Part shown: piece by piece, positions 41,156 to 50,591 of the stretch
How the letters are laid out: each line of letters starts with the position of its first letter
Numbering within the stretch: position 1 is the stretch's first letter
From: Variovorax brevis
Lineage (GTDB): Bacteria; Pseudomonadota; Gammaproteobacteria; Burkholderiales; Burkholderiaceae_C
Assembly: GCF_030317105.1 (NCBI RefSeq)
Contig: NZ_JASZYG010000006.1
Location: 310,001 to 374,000, forward strand
Direction: 5' to 3'
DNA: 64,000 nt
The notes under the pieces: model-generated
Database searches by the model: none
What the model was told of the DNA's origin: nothing
What the model saw: the letters and a program-made list of their open reading frames with translations, nothing else
Program-made: the position numbers and the translations under genes

Positions 41156-41266
41156 AGCGGGGCATCTGTCTCAAAAAACGACACCCAATGTCTTGGGACA
41201 CGGGGAAAACCCCGGCCCCGCTCGTGCCGCCAAGTAAAATTGGCTGCCTTGAAACCTCTTAGGTGA

Positions 41267-42688
41267 ATGATGCACGTTGTTTCTGTAGTGCTCTCAGGCG
41301 GCTCCGGTTCCAGACTTTGGCCCGTTTCCAGACAGTCCGTTCCGAAGCCTTTCATGAAGTTGGGTGGGTCCACACTTCTTCAGCAGGCCATTGAGCGTGG
41401 ACAAGCGTGTGGCACGGATGACCTTTTCATCGTCACCAACAAGGACCATCAGTTCCTGACGAAGGACGTCTTGCGGCAGATGCCCGATCCGCCCAACACG
41501 ACGCTTCTTCTCGAGCCCAAGGGGCGCAATACGGCGCCTGCGATTGCCGTCGCGGCCCTACGTTGTATTGAGCAATTTGGCGGCAGTTCCGTCATGCTGG
41601 TCTTGTCCGCCGACCATCTCGTTCCGAACGTGGAGGCCTTCGTCGCGAGCGCGAGCCAAGCATGCCGCTTGGCTGCGCAAGGAGCGCTGGTTGTCTTTGG
41701 CGTCAGCCCTGTCAGTCCGGACACGGGGTTCGGATACATCGAGGTGCCTCGCATTTCTCGCGACAGCCAGCAGGTCACGCGCTTCGTCGAAAAGCCCGAT
41801 CTGGCGACGGCACAGGAATTCCTCGCGACTGGCCGCTACTACTGGAACAGCGGCATGTTCTGCTTTACCGCGGATGCCATCGTGGATGCGCTCGGGCGCT
41901 GCGCACCTGAGGTGCTGGCCGCTGCACGACGCGCACTGGCGTCCTCCACGAAGACCAGCGACATGGTGCAGTTTGCGGTGCATGACTTCGGGCGTCTTCC
42001 AGACATCAGCATCGACTATGCGGTTTTGGAGCAAGCCGACAACGTGCACGTAGTGCCTGCCAAGTTCAATTGGAGCGACGTCGGCTCATGGCCATCCGTG
42101 GCAAAGACGCATGCCGCAGACGCGAGCGGAAACACAATGCCCCGAGATGTTGTGGCCATCGATACCACGGGCACCCACGTTGAAGTCAGCAGCCACGGGC
42201 CGAAGGTTGTCGCCACCCTCGGGGTCCACGACTTCGTCATAGTCGACACGCCGGACGCACTGTTGGTGGCGCACAAGGACAGCGCACAGCACGTGAAACA
42301 GGTCGTGGAAGTCTTGAAGTCGCGCAATCACGAAGCAGCCGTGATGCCGGCGGTCGTCCATCGGCCGTGGGGCACCTATGCATCCCTGAAGGAAGAGCAC
42401 GGTTATAAGGTCAAGCGCATCACCGTAAAGCCGGGTGAATCCTTGTCACTACAATACCATCACCAGCGCGCAGAGCACTGGGTCGTCGTCCAAGGCACTG
42501 CCATCGTGCAGATCGGCGACGTCGAACACAAGACTCTTCCCGGCGAATATCGCTACATCCCCCTCAAAGAAAAGCATCGCTTGACCAATGTCGGCCAAGA
42601 CGAACTCGTGCTCATTGAAGTGCAGTGCGGCGCCTACCTAGGCGAAGACGACATTGTCCGTCTAGCGGACACCTACGGACGCGCATGA
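41267..42688 (+). CDS. manC: Mannose-1-phosphate guanylyltransferase/mannose-6-phosphate isomerase
   Basis: A 473-aa bifunctional type II PMI/GMP (WbpW/AlgA/ManC class). The N-terminal nucleotidyltransferase has VVLSGGSGSRLWPVSRQSVP then KPFMKL; FVEKPD is the sugar-phosphate loop. The C-terminal cupin isomerase domain has RPWGTYASLKEEHGYKVKRI and GESLSLQYHHQRAEHWVVVQ with the metal His residues. It makes GDP-D-mannose, the precursor for the Gmd and Rmd enzymes in this locus. ATG 41267 and 41270 are both possible. The stop overlaps the wzm start by 4 bases. Confidence 0.95.
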   Translation: MMHVVSVVLSGGSGSRLWPVSRQSVPKPFMKLGGSTLLQQAIERGQACGTDDLFIVTNKDHQFLTKDVLRQMPDPPNTTLLLEPKGRNTAPAIAVAALRCIEQFGGSSVMLVLSADHLVPNVEAFVASASQACRLAAQGALVVFGVSPVSPDTGFGYIEVPRISRDSQQVTRFVEKPDLATAQEFLATGRYYWNSGMFCFTADAIVDALGRCAPEVLAAARRALASSTKTSDMVQFAVHDFGRLPDISIDYAVLEQADNVHVVPAKFNWSDVGSWPSVAKTHAADASGNTMPRDVVAIDTTGTHVEVSSHGPKVVATLGVHDFVIVDTPDALLVAHKDSAQHVKQVVEVLKSRNHEAAVMPAVVHRPWGTYASLKEEHGYKVKRITVKPGESLSLQYHHQRAEHWVVVQGTAIVQIGDVEHKTLPGEYRYIPLKEKHRLTNVGQDELVLIEVQCGAYLGEDDIVRLADTYGRA

Positions 42689-43488
42689 GCCAAGCCCATT
42701 CCAACCTCCACCGCAGCGCATGGGCTGACTGGTGGGAGGGAACCCGACGCACGGATATCTGGTGGACCCTCGCATGGTTCGACATCGTGCTGCGGTACCG
42801 ACGATCGATGCTCGGCCCTCTTTGGCTCACCCTGAGCATGGGGGCGATGATCGGCGGCATGGGCCCGCTGTACAGTTCGCTGTTCGGCACCGTGCTGTCC
42901 AAGTTCTTCCCGCACCTTGCGCTGGGCATCATCTTCTGGGGATTTTTCTCCAGCATGGTGACGGATTCGTGCAACGCCTTTGTCAGTTCGTCGAACTACC
43001 TGAAGCAGGGGTACTTTCCCATCAGCCTCTTTGTGTGGCGGAGCATGGCGCGCAACCTGATCCAGTTTGCACATCAGATCGTGCTGTACATACCGATCGC
43101 CATCTGGGCGCATATTTCACTGGGCTGGGATGCGCTGCTGGTCGTGCCAGGCTTCATCTTGTTGCTGGTCAACGCGCATGCGCTGGGTCTCTTCCTCGGT
43201 CTGATCTGCACGCGGTACAGAGACGTCGCGCAGATCGTGATAAGCGTCATGCAGATGCTGATGTTCCTGACGCCTGTATTCTGGTTTCCTGAAAGTTTGC
43301 CGGGTCGCGCGCAGTACATCCTATGGAACCCGTTTGCGCAGATGCTGGACCTCGTACGTACTCCGCTGATGGGTGGCGTTGCCGAATCCCATAACTGGTA
43401 TGGGATCCTCGCCTGGACGGCGTTGAACCTTGTCGCTTCGGCCTATCTCTTTTCCAAGTACCGTCGCCGCGTCGTCTACTGGCTGTAA
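42685..43488 (+). CDS. wzm: Polysaccharide ABC transporter permease (ABC-2 type)
   Basis: A 267-aa membrane protein with six predicted helices. FDIVLRYRRSMLGPLWLTLS is the conserved amphipathic and first-helix segment of Wzm/KpsM proteins. SKFFPHLALGIIFWGFFSSM and LTPVFWFPESLPGRAQYILW then NPFAQMLDLVR are also characteristic. It forms the channel that flips the lipid-linked polysaccharide across the inner membrane, with the Wzt ATPase encoded 3 bp downstream. ATG 42685 overlaps manC (ATGA). Confidence 0.93.
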   Translation: MSQAHSNLHRSAWADWWEGTRRTDIWWTLAWFDIVLRYRRSMLGPLWLTLSMGAMIGGMGPLYSSLFGTVLSKFFPHLALGIIFWGFFSSMVTDSCNAFVSSSNYLKQGYFPISLFVWRSMARNLIQFAHQIVLYIPIAIWAHISLGWDALLVVPGFILLLVNAHALGLFLGLICTRYRDVAQIVISVMQMLMFLTPVFWFPESLPGRAQYILWNPFAQMLDLVRTPLMGGVAESHNWYGILAWTALNLVASAYLFSKYRRRVVYWL

Positions 43489-43491
43489 CCT

Positions 43492-44196
43492 ATGCCATAC
43501 ATTACTCTCAAGAACGTCGCGGTCAATTTTCCGATCTATGGCGCCGGCGCAAACTCGCTCAAGAAGACGATTGCCGCGTCGGTGACGGGCGGGCGCTTTG
43601 GCAGCGAAACCGGGGTGAAGGTGGTCCAGGCGCTGAGCGACATCAACCTGGAACTAAAAAGCGGTGATCGGCTGGGCCTGATCGGGCACAATGGTGCCGG
43701 CAAGTCGACCCTGCTGCGTACGCTCGCAGGCGTCTACGAGCCTTCTTCGGGCGACTTCGAGCGCCGCGGAAGTCTGGCCAGCCTGATCGATCCTTCCTTG
43801 GGCATCGAGCCCGATGCAACCGGCATCGAAAACATCATGCTCCGCGGCCTAGTGATGGGCATGAGCAAGAAGCAAATCGACGACCTGACGCCCAGCATCT
43901 GCGAATTCAGCGGGCTTGGCGAATACGTCAACATGCCGGTGCGGACCTATTCCACCGGGATGATGATGCGGCTGGCCTTCTCAATTTCGACCAGCGTCGA
44001 AGCTGACATCCTGTTGATGGACGAGTGGCTTTCGGTGGGGGACGCGGAGTTCACCGAGAAAGCCGAGCAGCGCATGAAGGACGTGGTGGCCAAGTCCGGC
44101 ATCTTGGTGCTTGCTTCACACTCGCCCGACCTGATTGCCAAGGAGTGCAACCGGGTGATCCACTTGGAGCACGGGCGAATCGTGGAAGTCAGTTGA
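43492..44196 (+). CDS. wzt: Polysaccharide ABC transporter ATP-binding protein, short form
   Basis: A 234-aa ATPase of the Wzt/KpsT/TagH family. Walker A is GHNGAGKST, the signature is YSTGMMMRLAFSI (Y-S-x-G-M form typical of glycan exporters), Walker B is ILLMDEWLSVGD. It lacks the C-terminal carbohydrate-binding domain that E. coli O9a-type Wzt uses to recognise a modified chain end. Export would then not depend on a Wzt cap-recognition domain, as in the Klebsiella O2a and KpsT type systems. Confidence 0.92.
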   Translation: MPYITLKNVAVNFPIYGAGANSLKKTIAASVTGGRFGSETGVKVVQALSDINLELKSGDRLGLIGHNGAGKSTLLRTLAGVYEPSSGDFERRGSLASLIDPSLGIEPDATGIENIMLRGLVMGMSKKQIDDLTPSICEFSGLGEYVNMPVRTYSTGMMMRLAFSISTSVEADILLMDEWLSVGDAEFTEKAEQRMKDVVAKSGILVLASHSPDLIAKECNRVIHLEHGRIVEVS

Positions 44197-44405
44197 CGAA
44201 GGCAATGAAGGAGCGGCCGCCTTGCGCGGGGTTTGGCAGAGCCAACTTGCACGTGCAGTGCGGCAAAGTGAAAGAGGCCGGCTGACGGACATCGAAGGTG
44301 CAATGGGCACTAGCAACGAGGCACTGGCTGCGACCATCTGCCAAAATTGCCGAACCTGAAACGGCGAGCACTGCGGCGCCACTAACTACTGGAATGTGAT
44401 TGCCC

Positions 44406-45053
44406 ATGACCACGAGACTCGAGGACGAAGTCAATTCAGTGTCTTGGTTTCACCGGATCCCCCTCGGCAACGGACTAGTCACTCCGGGAATAGATGACAC
44501 GCCTTTCAAAATGGCCAAGTTGCACCTGCCGGCAAGTCTGGCCGGCAAAAGCGTCATAGATATCGGCGCGTGGAATGGCGCCTTCTCATTCGAATGCGAA
44601 AGCCGCGGTGCCAGCAGGGTGCTCGCGACCGATTGGTACTGCTGGCAAGGCGAAAGCAAGAAGGGCTTTGACCTTGCCAAGCGAACTCTTGGCAGCCAAG
44701 TCGAAGAGATGGAAATCAAAGTGGAGGCGATATCCGCCGACACCGTCGGGGCATTCGATCTTGTCCTCTTCCTAGGTGTTCTTTACCACTCGCCCGATCC
44801 AATCGGATACTTGAGACGAGTCCGGGACGTCTGTTCGGGCATGTGCATCATGGAAACCCTGGTGGACGCCATGGACTGCCCGCGACCAGCACTCGCATAC
44901 TACGAGGGCTCGTCCGAAAACAACGATGCCTCGAACTTCTTTGGCCCCAATCGCCTTGCCTGCGAGGCAATGATGCGAGACGTGGGATTCAAGCGCGTTG
45001 AAATGGTGGACGAGTACTACGGAAACAGAATGGTTTTCCACGCATACGTTTAG
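44406..45053 (+). CDS. SAM-dependent methyltransferase, CmoB-like domain
   Basis: A 215-aa class I methyltransferase. SVIDIGAWNGAFSFECESRG (about 49-68) is the SAM-binding motif I, VLATDWYCW follows and DLVLFLGVLYHSPDPIGYLR is motif III/post. This combination resembles the CmoB/DUF1698 methyltransferase group but is shorter, and members in glycan loci are thought to methylate sugars. ATG 44406 is chosen over a TTG 6 bases earlier. A 209-bp gap with no recognisable feature separates it from wzt. The acceptor is unknown. Confidence 0.8.
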   Translation: MTTRLEDEVNSVSWFHRIPLGNGLVTPGIDDTPFKMAKLHLPASLAGKSVIDIGAWNGAFSFECESRGASRVLATDWYCWQGESKKGFDLAKRTLGSQVEEMEIKVEAISADTVGAFDLVLFLGVLYHSPDPIGYLRRVRDVCSGMCIMETLVDAMDCPRPALAYYEGSSENNDASNFFGPNRLACEAMMRDVGFKRVEMVDEYYGNRMVFHAYV

Positions 45054-45170
45054 ACTCGATTTCGGAGGCTGCCGTATCTTGAGCGCCAAACGCGTCAGCC
45101 ACCACATCTCGTCTCCAGGCACCACGGCACATCAAGGCGTGCCAGCCAGCCCGAGCAACTCAAGATTGGC

Positions 45171-47300
45171 TTAGCTGACGACTGTGCGGGTCGCTCGAAT
45201 CTCCTCCAAGCACTTGGAAAATCGTTGTCCCGCAGCCTCCAGAGAGAGGTTGGCCTCCGCGCTTGCCTTGCCCTTCTGACCCACTTCGCGCGCCCATTCT
45301 TGATTGTCGTTGACGCGGCGCATCTGTTGTGCGGCATGCTTGATCGAGGGCTCCGCCCACTCTAGGTGTGCGTCGTAGGGCGGGATGGGCCAGCCCAGCT
45401 TCACCAACTTGTAGTCCACAGGCAGGCTGTTGCTTTCATCCATGAAGTCCACGTTGCCCGAGAAATTCGTGGCAATCACCGGCTTCCCCAGGAGCATCGC
45501 TTCGGCGATCGTCAGACCCAAGCCCTCGCTGCGATGCAGCGACACATACGAGTCGCAAACATCCATCAACGCCAGAACGTCGGCGGGGCTGTAGACGGCG
45601 TCGATGACCTTTATATTGGCGCCTTCGGCTGCCTCACGCAGTTCCTGCAATTGGGCCGGATAGCGCTCGCCATATGAAGTCTTGAGAACCAGACACGGCC
45701 CGTCATTCGCAGCAAAGGCCAACTTGAAGGCGCGGATGAGGCCCAAGGGATTCTTTCGTTCCATGACGCTCATCATGTGGAACGTAAAAAGGAACGTGAA
45801 CGGGCCATTGTCCAGGCCGAAATAGTCGCGTCCGCGCCGCTGGAAGGGAGCCAGCTTGACACCCGGAAAGAGCGTTCGCACCGGGATTTTCAGGCGGTCC
45901 TTCAGGCCTTGCGCGACAAAGTTCGTCGCGGCCCACACCTCATCGGCATTCTTGGCTTTCGCTACCCAAGAGTCGGGAATCGACGCAAACTCCCAGTACC
46001 AATATGCGATCCGATAGGTGCGAGGCTCGCGCGCTTCAAGCTGTGCCCGCTCGTAGGCCGCATCGAAATGGGGCTCCGGCTGAACGTGGATGATGGTGGT
46101 GTCAAAGCACTCCACGCCATGAAACTCAGCATGCTGGGGATCGTCCTTCGGGTCCGTGAGCACATCACGCAAGGACGTGGAAACGCCGGCCGAGCGCATG
46201 GCCTGGGTCATGGACTCCACAGAGACGCGAAGGCCCGACGGATAGCAAAAGTGACCAATGACGTTGACCCCGGGTTTTGTCAGCATCAGGGAGATCGCGT
46301 CTGCGTCAAGCGCTGCGCACCACTCCCGTTGGTCCGCCTCCAGTCCTGCGTCAGCTGATGCCAGCCACCGAAGGAAAGCTCGCGCCTGTTGCTGATCGGA
46401 GAGCGCCATGGGATAGGCACGTCTCCATTGCGGGCGCGCCCAGTAGCCAATTCGAACTTGCGTTGTCTCGTCGTGCCATTTGGGCCAGCGGTGTGGATCG
46501 GTCCACGACCCGGCGGTGCCGTACTCGGCCGCAAACCAGGCAGCGAAGGATCTGCGCCCGAAGATCGTCAGGCCCTCGGGGTGCTGCTTCTGCCACTCAG
46601 GGGCAAATGAATGGGCCAGCAGCAGTTCGTGCGGAGCTTGCTGTGCGGCTTCCAGGAACAGCCACCAGATCTCTTCCAGGCGCAATGCTGCCTCGTCCTT
46701 GCCCCATTGCATGAACCAGCAAAAAAGCTCCGTGTGACCAGCAGGCGTCAAGCCGTGAGGCAAGACAGCAGCCAAGCGGATGTTCGCCAAAAATGCCTGC
46801 CTGGCACGAGCGCCAAGCCGGGCATCGAGGGCGGCGAGCGCGTGCGCCGTGGCCCCCGAGCTCAACCCCAACTCAGAGGCACCACCTTTTCGCAACCAAT
46901 TGCCGAAGCCACCCGCACTTCCCGCCGAGAGCGCATCGGGGAAGCGGTTTCGAAGGTCTTCGCGGCGCCTCCACAGTTCGATGAGAAAACGCGACGCCGA
47001 CCACAAATCAGACACGTCCTCAAGGGGCGCGGGAGGCCAAAGAATCTGATGTGCGGGAAGTCCCGCAGCCAACGCAACCGCCTCATCATCGAACAGGTCC
47101 AAAGGCGCAGGCGCAGGAGCCGGTAGGCCTCGCATCCGCAGCGCGGAGCGCTCTCGCTCCCGTTGCACCCACCGCGCCAACCTGGAACTCGTCTTTCGGG
47201 ATGCAAGGTTCTGCCGCAGTACCTTCACGCGTTCGCGCACGGGCCATGGCAACACGGTCCAGTAGAGCCCCTTGGCGGCGCGCGTCAGGAGCTTTCTCAT
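45171..47300 (-). CDS. Large glycosyltransferase with C-terminal GT4 domain
   Basis: A 709-aa protein. Residues 1-65 are basic and amphipathic (WTVLPWPVRERVKVLRQNLA), a possible membrane-association segment. Residues about 70-340 form a helical region rich in Trp that I do not recognise (FCWFMQWGKDEAALRLEEIW). Residues about 345-700 form a GT-B domain: GVNVIGHFCYPSGLRVSVES, the donor domain KNPLGLIRAFKLAF, and SEGLGLTIAEAMLLGKPVIA with the E-x7-E retaining motif. It probably extends the chain in the cytoplasm. It is the only minus-strand gene between wzt and gmd and has its own promoter region facing the next gene. Confidence 0.83.
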   Translation of the reverse strand: MRKLLTRAAKGLYWTVLPWPVRERVKVLRQNLASRKTSSRLARWVQRERERSALRMRGLPAPAPAPLDLFDDEAVALAAGLPAHQILWPPAPLEDVSDLWSASRFLIELWRRREDLRNRFPDALSAGSAGGFGNWLRKGGASELGLSSGATAHALAALDARLGARARQAFLANIRLAAVLPHGLTPAGHTELFCWFMQWGKDEAALRLEEIWWLFLEAAQQAPHELLLAHSFAPEWQKQHPEGLTIFGRRSFAAWFAAEYGTAGSWTDPHRWPKWHDETTQVRIGYWARPQWRRAYPMALSDQQQARAFLRWLASADAGLEADQREWCAALDADAISLMLTKPGVNVIGHFCYPSGLRVSVESMTQAMRSAGVSTSLRDVLTDPKDDPQHAEFHGVECFDTTIIHVQPEPHFDAAYERAQLEAREPRTYRIAYWYWEFASIPDSWVAKAKNADEVWAATNFVAQGLKDRLKIPVRTLFPGVKLAPFQRRGRDYFGLDNGPFTFLFTFHMMSVMERKNPLGLIRAFKLAFAANDGPCLVLKTSYGERYPAQLQELREAAEGANIKVIDAVYSPADVLALMDVCDSYVSLHRSEGLGLTIAEAMLLGKPVIATNFSGNVDFMDESNSLPVDYKLVKLGWPIPPYDAHLEWAEPSIKHAAQQMRRVNDNQEWAREVGQKGKASAEANLSLEAAGQRFSKCLEEIRATRTVVS

Positions 47301-47482
47301 GGATTGACCTTAATCATGGACTCGGTACTTTTCGACTTTGGAGTTGAATGACAGCCCGCATTGGAGCCGAAGTTGAAGATTGGTCCCTTGAATCGAGACA
47401 AGCTCGCGAATTGGTGGCGCCCTCTAGAATCCGAGCGCTCCACAGCAGCACGCCCCGTCTGCGTGAAGTACGGCGCCGCAAA

Positions 47483-47806
47483 ATGATACAGAAAACACCA
47501 GCCATCCTGGACAGCAGCAAAGCCTGGACGACCGCCACGAAGCGCGCCGCAAAGTCCGCATTGCGTCGCGTGCTGGGCGGCATCGCACGGCGTCCCTTGC
47601 CCAAGAAGCTATTGATGAATGCCATAAAGTGGATCCCTCCACTGGACCGGCGAGTGCAACTCTCGATGCAATCGTTCGAAGAATCCGCTGTCGACGCCGT
47701 CACGGGGCCCGAGGCACTCTCCCCGAGCGCCATGGTGGTCTATCGACGCCTCCAGCAATACGCCTCACAGGCCGATGCCGAAGGGAGCCATGCGCGTCGT
47801 CATTGA
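47483..47806 (+). CDS. Small basic protein preceding the giant glycosyltransferase
   Basis: A 107-aa ORF of no known family. ATG 47483 is preferred; in-frame sequence upstream to 47348 looks non-coding. It is strongly basic in the first half (KRAAKSALRRVLGGIARRPL, PKKLLM) with an amphipathic helix and ends with VVYRRLQQYASQADAEG. It overlaps the start of the next gene by 17 bp in another frame. Its basic helix, P-x-x-R-R-V-Q-L and final SPSAMVVYRRLQ segments resemble those of the small ORF at 52678, which also precedes a giant glycosyltransferase. It may be a detached membrane-anchoring segment. Confidence 0.5.
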   Translation: MIQKTPAILDSSKAWTTATKRAAKSALRRVLGGIARRPLPKKLLMNAIKWIPPLDRRVQLSMQSFEESAVDAVTGPEALSPSAMVVYRRLQQYASQADAEGSHARRH

Positions 47807-50456
47807 CCTACAGGGCACCCAGTCAGCCGATCTCCGCAGTCAAGGCATTGCGCAGCACACTGCCGCACTGACGCTGGCGATGGCGCGCGCGCCGCGAGGG
47901 CACGATCTGATGCTCGCACTCAATGGGCGCTTCAACGGCACCATCGAAGCGGTGAAGCGCCGGTTCGGGGGCCTGATCGCTCCCGGTAATCTTCGCATCT
48001 GGCATCCAGCGGCGCTGCCTGGATTGTCTGCGTCAGAACGCGTGGCAAGCGCCAACGCGAAGCTGTACGAAGCGTTCTTGGCAAGCCTGCGACCTGACGT
48101 GGTGCATGTGATGAGCTTCTTCGAAGGCTGGCGCGACCCGGCGGTAATCAGTGTAGGCGCCTTTGCGCGGCTTCCGACCGCCGTGAGCGTGCACGATGCC
48201 GACCTGAGCGCCTATGTCACAGACCCCACCTTCAGACACTGGGCCGAGGGGAAGATCCACGCGCTGCGCCAGAGCGATCGCTGGTTCGCCGCATCGGACG
48301 CTGCACGGAAAGGGGGGATCGCGCATTTCGGTCTGGACGCGGCCCGATGCATCGTCATCTCGCCGGATGCCGACAACCACAGCAACCGCCGGCGCGAAGG
48401 AGTCGACTGGGATGAAACCGCCCGCCGGATTTGGGAGGGCCTCGAGGACTTGCGCAGCGCGGGTGCTCGCCTCCGGCAATCCCGGCCCGACACTTTTCGA
48501 CCTCTGCTGGCATACATCTCTGCGCCTTCGCCGGAGCACAACGCCATCGCCCCTCGCGATGCCGAGTTGGTTCCCCATCTTGCGCCACACTACGACATTG
48601 AACTGATCTCCGATCAGCCTGTCGACGACCCAAGGCTGGCGGCCTTTCCGACGCGATCGGTCGAATGGTTTCGACGGAACCTCAGCGCATTCTCGCGGGT
48701 GCTTTACAACATCGGCACTGGCGAGAGACCGCTTGCATTGGACCTGCTGACGGACATCGCTGGCATCGTTGTCCTGCAGGATTTCAACCTGAGTCCGGCG
48801 CTGGCCCGCCAGGAAGCGCAGGCTGGGCACGAGTTCCCATGGGCGCGCGCGCTTTACGCCTCCCATGGCTATGGCGCCGTACAAGAACGCTTCGACGGCC
48901 ATGACGCAACGCGGGTTGCCCTGAAGTTCCCCGCCACCTTCATTGCGATTGCCAACGCGCAAGGCGTCATCGTGAGTTCAGATGATGCGGTGGCATCAGC
49001 CAGGCAATGGTTTCCAGCCTCGGACACCGGCGGCTGGGCGGTGATCCCCCATCAAGCGACGTGCACGATCGACGCGACCCATCCGAGTGGCGACGAAGCC
49101 GACCGTGCGCTCACGCGTCGCGCCTTGGCGTACGTCGCAGCGATCGAGCGATTTGCCGCCGCGGCCCTGTCCGGACGAGATGGGTTGATCAAGTCCATTG
49201 GGCTGGACATGCAAGGAGCGCTCAATCCTGAGCGCAGCAAAGATCTTGCAGCGATCTCCCAAGCCATTGTGGACAGCCTGCCGTCGCCGCTTGCGCAGTT
49301 GCAGCTATTCCTTGACGTTTCTGAACTTGTGACCCGGGACGCCGGCACCGGCATCCAGCGGGTGGTGAGGAATCTGCTGCGCGAATTGCTGACACGCCCT
49401 CCCGCGGGCTACCGGATCGAGCCGGTGCTTGCTGTGCGCGGCCGAGTTGGATACAGGTACGCGCGCCGCTTTACGCTGGAATTCTTAAGCTGTCCTGGTG
49501 ATGTGCTCGAGGATGAGCCGGTCGACATGCGAGCCGGCGATGTCTTCGTCGGTCTCGATCTCGTACCTCGCATTGCGATTGAGCAACGCGATTTCTATCA
49601 ACGCATGCGTCAAGCCGGCGTGCGTGTTGAATTCGTCGTGTACGACTTGTTGCCGATCCAGCTTCGCAATCGGTTCATGCGGGATGCGGCCGAACTGCAC
49701 GAAAAATGGCTGGGTGTCGTGGCAGAAAGCGATGGCGCCATTTGCATCTCGCGGTCCGTCGCCGAAGAGCTTCGTTCGTGGGTGCAGGCCGAACACCGCG
49801 GGGCCCGAGCACCGGATCTTCGAATCCAGTGGTTTCACCTCGGGACGGAGCCGTTGAAGGGATCAAGCCCAGCCCTGCCGAGCGCTGCAGAAGCCAGCAC
49901 GCTGCAAGCCCTGGGCGACCGACCCACCTTCCTAATGGTGGGCACGATCGAACCGAGAAAAGGGCATGCACTTGTGCTGGATGCCTTCGACCGAATGTGG
50001 GCCAGCGGTTTGAACGCGAACCTCGTCGTTGTGGGCAAGAAAGGGTGGATGGTCGAAGCGCTTGCCGCCCGGCTACGCAAGACAGCATCGGTCCGCTCGC
50101 ATCTGTTCTGGATCGAGAATGCGAGCGACAGCTTTCTGAAGCTGCTGTATGCCGCGTCCAGTTGCCTCATCGCAGCATCCGAAGGCGAGGGCTTTGGACT
50201 GCCCCTGATCGAAGCGGCCCAGCATGGTTTGCCGCTCCTGGCGCGAGACATTCCAGTGTTTCGCGAGGTCGCGCGCGATCACGCGAGCTACTTCGGCGAT
50301 GAGCCCGCCTCGCTTGAAAGCGCGGTTATGGCCTTTCTCAACGGCAAGCGGCGCGGCAAGCCCGCTCCGACAGGGGCCCTGCCCTACCTGACATGGGCCG
50401 AGAGCGCCGACAGCTTCGCTAGGGCCTGCGGCCTGCCACATCTCCAGGGGAATTGA
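47790..50456 (+). CDS. Multidomain glycosyltransferase with an internally deleted N-terminal GT4 module
   Basis: An 888-aa protein. Residues 1-195 are the acceptor half of a GT4 module (RVVIDLQGTQ, FLASLRPDVVHVMSFFEGW). Its donor half is missing: the sequence passes from RCIVISPDADNH directly to GVDWDETARRIWEGLED, which resembles the end helix of such modules. Residues 237-490 are a middle module (LLAYISAPSPEHNAIAPRDA; RVLYNIGTGERPLALDLLTD; IVVLQDFNLSPAL). Residues 505-880 are a complete GT4 module with FLDVSELVTRDAGTGIQRVV, GTIEPRKGH and EGFGLPLIE (E800-x7-E808). ATG 47790 is supported by AAGGGAG and by the matching start of the 52937 gene. It is a probable D-rhamnosyltransferase. Confidence 0.85.
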   Translation: MRVVIDLQGTQSADLRSQGIAQHTAALTLAMARAPRGHDLMLALNGRFNGTIEAVKRRFGGLIAPGNLRIWHPAALPGLSASERVASANAKLYEAFLASLRPDVVHVMSFFEGWRDPAVISVGAFARLPTAVSVHDADLSAYVTDPTFRHWAEGKIHALRQSDRWFAASDAARKGGIAHFGLDAARCIVISPDADNHSNRRREGVDWDETARRIWEGLEDLRSAGARLRQSRPDTFRPLLAYISAPSPEHNAIAPRDAELVPHLAPHYDIELISDQPVDDPRLAAFPTRSVEWFRRNLSAFSRVLYNIGTGERPLALDLLTDIAGIVVLQDFNLSPALARQEAQAGHEFPWARALYASHGYGAVQERFDGHDATRVALKFPATFIAIANAQGVIVSSDDAVASARQWFPASDTGGWAVIPHQATCTIDATHPSGDEADRALTRRALAYVAAIERFAAAALSGRDGLIKSIGLDMQGALNPERSKDLAAISQAIVDSLPSPLAQLQLFLDVSELVTRDAGTGIQRVVRNLLRELLTRPPAGYRIEPVLAVRGRVGYRYARRFTLEFLSCPGDVLEDEPVDMRAGDVFVGLDLVPRIAIEQRDFYQRMRQAGVRVEFVVYDLLPIQLRNRFMRDAAELHEKWLGVVAESDGAICISRSVAEELRSWVQAEHRGARAPDLRIQWFHLGTEPLKGSSPALPSAAEASTLQALGDRPTFLMVGTIEPRKGHALVLDAFDRMWASGLNANLVVVGKKGWMVEALAARLRKTASVRSHLFWIENASDSFLKLLYAASSCLIAASEGEGFGLPLIEAAQHGLPLLARDIPVFREVARDHASYFGDEPASLESAVMAFLNGKRRGKPAPTGALPYLTWAESADSFARACGLPHLQGN

Positions 50457-50591
50457 GCCTTGCCCCTGCGCTCCCACCTGCGCGCGCCGGCAGCTGAGAG
50501 GGAAAGCCCTTACATTCAGGCAAAATCAAATTTTGTTTCGCGGACTCCGCGTCGATGATCGTCGCCGGGCCGTCTTTAGATCGAGGTCTTC

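Noticed and set aside
47348..47482. Longer N-terminus for the small basic ORF
   Set aside because: The added 45 residues look non-coding; ATG 47483 gives a compact protein comparable to the 52678 ORF.
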